64,000 bases of DNA, taken from assembly GCF_003570905.1 (NCBI RefSeq), contig NZ_QXJM01000027.1:365989-429988 (forward strand), read 5' to 3'. The notes beneath the pieces were generated by a model. That model ran no database searches. It saw only the letters and a list, made by a program, of their open reading frames with translations, and was not told the DNA's origin. This stretch comes from Cohnella faecalis (lineage in GTDB: Bacteria > Bacillota > Bacilli > Paenibacillales > Paenibacillaceae). Within the stretch, counting starts at the first letter, position 1. Each line of letters opens with the position of its first letter. The translations under genes were made by a program, and so were the position numbers. Of this stretch, positions 61,750 to 64,000 are shown piece after piece.

Positions 61750-62469
61750 ATGGCGAGAATAGGGATGCTGACGCCTTCGTCCAATACGGTGCTCGAGCCG
61801 GTGACGAGCAAGCTGACGGCAGAGCTTGAAGGGGTAACGGTTCATTATTCGAGAATCCGGGTGACGGCGATCAAGCTGGGAGACGATTCGGATCGTCAAT
61901 TTTCCGTCGATGCGATGGTCGAGGCGGCGAAGCTGCTGGCCGATGCGCTCGTCGATGTCATTGTATGGAACGGAACGGCGGGCAGCTGGCTTGGCCGGGA
62001 TTACGATATCGAGCTTTGTCGCCGTATTCGGGAAGAGACCGGGATACCGGCTACGACTTCGACGCTGGCGTTCGAGGAAGCTTACTCGGCATTGAAAGCG
62101 AGGAGAATCGGCCTCGTCACGCCCTATACGGTCGACGTCAACGAAAGGATTGTCGAGCGCTATTCGTTGAGCGGAATCGGCTGCGCGGCTCATCGGTGCA
62201 GCGGATTGCACGTGAACGAGCAATTCGCTAATGTCGGCTTCGAGGAAATCGGGAGCATGATCGACCAGGTGGCCGAAGCGGGCGCCGATGCGGTCGCGGT
62301 CGTATGCACGAACATGAATGCGGCGTCCTTGGCTGCTGCATACGAGGAAAAGCACGGTATACCGGTGCTCGATTCTGTATCCGTGACGGCGTGGCAGGCG
62401 CTTCGGCTTGCCGCGGTCGATGCGTCTTCTTTGGCGAATCGATGGGGCGGAATTTTTCAATTGAAATAG
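61750..62469 (+). CDS. Asp/Glu racemase-superfamily enzyme, arylmalonate-decarboxylase-like
   Basis: About 239 residues, the normal length of maleate isomerase and arylmalonate decarboxylase (AMDase). MLTPSSNTVLEPVTSKL is the family start, and AAGGGTGA precedes this ATG by 4-7 bases, supporting a separate gene. Maleate isomerases and racemases use two cysteines. Here the first position (motif WNGTAGSW, Gly75) lacks Cys while the second, Cys186 in AVVCTNMNA, is kept. AMDase has the same Gly/single-Cys pattern, so cofactor-free decarboxylation of a malonate-like acid is the best guess; isomerisation is less likely. Confidence 0.72.
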   Translation: MARIGMLTPSSNTVLEPVTSKLTAELEGVTVHYSRIRVTAIKLGDDSDRQFSVDAMVEAAKLLADALVDVIVWNGTAGSWLGRDYDIELCRRIREETGIPATTSTLAFEEAYSALKARRIGLVTPYTVDVNERIVERYSLSGIGCAAHRCSGLHVNEQFANVGFEEIGSMIDQVAEAGADAVAVVCTNMNAASLAAAYEEKHGIPVLDSVSVTAWQALRLAAVDASSLANRWGGIFQLK

Positions 62470-62496
62470 TTGTTTGGGAAGGGAGAGGACGGCTCG

Positions 62497-63704
62497 ATGG
62501 GCGGAAAATGGAGCGGCTTGATAGCCGAAGCTTGCCGATACGACGCGGAAGGTCTGTGGGACATTGAAATCGCGGACGGCAAGATCGTGAATGTGGAGCC
62601 GTCTGTACCGGGGCGCGCCGTTCTGGCGGGAGAGATGCTGCGGGCGAAAGGGGCGCTGCTTCTGCCGGGCTTGGTCGAGACGCACATTCATCTGGACAAG
62701 GCGTTCCTCTCGAATCGCATGCCTCGTCCCGCCGGCAGTGTGGCGGAAGCGATTGCGATGACCGCCGAATTGAAGTCGTCGTATACGCCGGAAGACATTA
62801 CCGCCCGATCCGAGCTCGCCTTGGATCGGGCGTCCCGTTTCGGAGTAACCCGTCTGCGGGCGCATGTGGAAATCGATCCTATTGTAGGTCTCATGAGCTT
62901 GGAATCGGCGCTTGATATCCGTCGCTGTTACGCGGATAAAATCGGCATTCAGCTTGTTGCCTTCCGCAGGAAGGCATCTTCAGTCGTCGGGAACCGATCG
63001 TCTTCTTCGCGAAGCGATGCGATCGGGAGTTGATGCGGTCGGCGGAGTGCCCTACAACGACCGCGATTCCCGCGAGCATCTGGAGTTCGTCTTCCGGCTG
63101 GCCGAGGAATGGGGCAAGCCGATCGATCTTCATCTCGATTTTTCGGACGATCCGGGCACGATGGCTATTGCCGATGTCGTTGAATTGACGAAAAGCTTCG
63201 GGATGCAAAATCGGGTAGCGGTCGGTCATCTGACCGCCCTCGGATCGGCGGAACCGGAGACGGCGCAAAGGCTGGCGAACGATATGGCGGAGGCGGGAAT
63301 CTCCGTATTTGCTTTGCCCGCGACGGATCTCTACTTGAACGGCAGAGGAGACGCGGCTCGTCCTCGGCGCGGACTGGCTCCCGTAAGGACGCTGCTCGAT
63401 GCCGGAGTCAACGTATGCTTCGGTACGAACAATATGCGCAATGCGTTCACGCCGTTCGGAACCGGCGATCCGCTCGATATCGGACTGTTGCTGGCGCAGA
63501 CGGCATATATGGGCAGTCGTGAGGACGCCGCCGTCGTTGGGATGTGCACCGAACGCGCGGCGGAGGCGCTTAGAATGACGGACTACGGAATAAAAAGCCG
63601 GATTGGATGCAGAGCTTGTGCTTATCGAAGGCGCGGTCTTCGCCGAGCGAATGCTCTTTTATACGATCGTCCGCGAGAGCGCAAAGTGTGGCGAAATGGC
63701 ATAA
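62497..63704 (+). CDS. Cytosine-deaminase-like amidohydrolase (three indels)
   Basis: About 402 residues when repaired. GLVETHIHLDKAFLSNRMP carries the HxH metal pair and the LDK of cytosine deaminases. It continues TRLRAHVEIDP, LVAF, then two one-base losses near 62964 and 62990, where PQEGIFSRPGTDRLLREAMR should follow. After those come GGVPYNDRDSREHLEFVFRL, IDLHLDFSDDP, VAVGHLTALG and CFGTNNMRNAFTPFG. One extra A near 63593 breaks the C-terminus, which should read GLDAELVLIEGAVFAERM and stop at 63704. GGAGAGGA precedes ATG 62497. Third amidohydrolase of the operon, probably deaminating or opening a pyrimidine-like ring. Confidence 0.8.
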
Positions 63705-63731
63705 AATTATGATAAATCGCCATTTATGTAA

Positions 63732-63788
63732 TATTATCTAACGTAATATCTTGATAAATCCGGTAAACCTCTAATATGTTAGATATAT
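63732..63788. promoter_or_regulatory. Pair of inverted ATCTAAC elements before the PucR-type gene
   Basis: TATTATCTAACGTAATA (63732-63748) and the reverse complement of 63772-63788 (ATATATCTAACATATTA) agree at 12 of 17 positions. The first also contains an ATATTA-N7-TAATAT dyad. Centres are 40 bases apart, close to four helical turns. Candidate operator pair for the adjacent regulator. Confidence 0.5.
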
Positions 63789-63819
63789 TGACATTTCGAT
63801 AGGTGAAGGGGGATGGGCC

Positions 63820-64000
63820 ATGCAGATGACGGTCGAGCAAGCTTTGTCGGTCTACCCCCTCTCCGAAGGTCGGCTTATCGCCGGCCTCGGGCAAATCTCG
63901 AATCATTCGGTCGGTTAACGTTATGGACGCTCCGGATATAACGGAATGGATCAAGGAAGGCGAAATGGTTTTTACGACGGCTTTTCTGATCAAAGACAAA
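63820..64000 (+). CDS. PucR-family transcriptional regulator, N-terminal part (one frameshift, cut by window end)
   Basis: MTVEQALSVYPLSEGRLIAGL is followed, after a one-base break near 63897, by RIIRSVNVMDAPDITEWIKE and GEMVFTTAFLIKDK. This is the N-terminal PucR domain of purine-catabolism regulators and relatives; the C-terminal helix-turn-helix lies beyond the window. AGGTGAAGGGGG precedes the ATG. It lies directly downstream of the operon and shares a sequence motif with its promoter region, so it is the likely specific activator. PucR proteins respond to nitrogen-rich metabolites such as allantoin. Confidence 0.8.

Noticed and set aside
63787..63794. TTGACA near 63789 as the -35 of the PucR-type gene promoter
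   Set aside because: No -10 element fits before the ribosome site about 17 bases downstream, so it cannot work as a normal promoter for this gene.

Overview
The window looks like a chromosomal segment of a GC-rich, spore-forming Firmicute of the Paenibacillaceae (Paenibacillus or Cohnella type). The support is the gene order rsmD-coaD, ylbJ, tmcAL, yceD-rpmF, fapR-plsX-fabH-fabD-fabG-acpP-fabF, rnc-smc-ftsY, the sporulation membrane protein YlbJ, FapR control of lipid synthesis, NucB-type nuclease, and several secreted proteins with copper-amine-oxidase stalk domains. No rRNA, tRNA, CRISPR array or insertion sequence was recognised.

Layout. 1-2227: end of an ABC uptake operon (permease, ATPase, TatD-type hydrolase). 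2890-6163: two-gene envelope polysaccharide unit (MBOAT acyltransferase; SGNH-like plus CE4 deacetylase protein). 6814-8118: four small genes (membrane protein, coiled coil, beta-flower, PH domain). 8342-34060: an accessory region coding for a glucosaminidase, a NucB-type nuclease, two stalk-domain proteins, a large protein with three aegerolysin-like repeats and a PI-PLC-like domain, and a Hint-domain partner. This region appears three times in the order forward (to 16449), reverse complement (16450-25180), forward (from 25181). Indels are dense around both fold points. This is best read as a chimeric long-read assembly artefact. The usable sequence is the first copy up to about 15.9 kb plus the third copy from about 27.75 kb. 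34361-50761: conserved housekeeping block for translation, CoA, fatty acid synthesis, RNase III, SMC and FtsY. 50835-51880: about twenty tandem 51-52 bp units. 52128-64000: a tight catabolic operon of about ten genes followed by a PucR-type regulator.

The sequence carries many single-base indels outside the triplication, including in smc and ftsY, which should be intact in a living cell. I therefore merge split frames into single genes and treat the breaks as probable sequencing errors. One of them probably creates a false fusion between a triple RidA protein and an arylmalonate-decarboxylase-like enzyme.

Two accessory systems merit attention. The first is the aegerolysin(x3)-PLC gene overlapping by ATGA with a Hint-domain gene, which looks like a lipid-targeting effector with a processing partner. 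The second is the 52-64 kb operon: Rieske oxygenase, three amidohydrolases, alpha/beta hydrolase, triple RidA, cofactor-free decarboxylase-like enzyme, two Ntn hydrolases, SDR and PucR. It reads as an undescribed route for breakdown of a nitrogen heterocycle. A shared ATCTAAC motif sits before its first gene and before the regulator.
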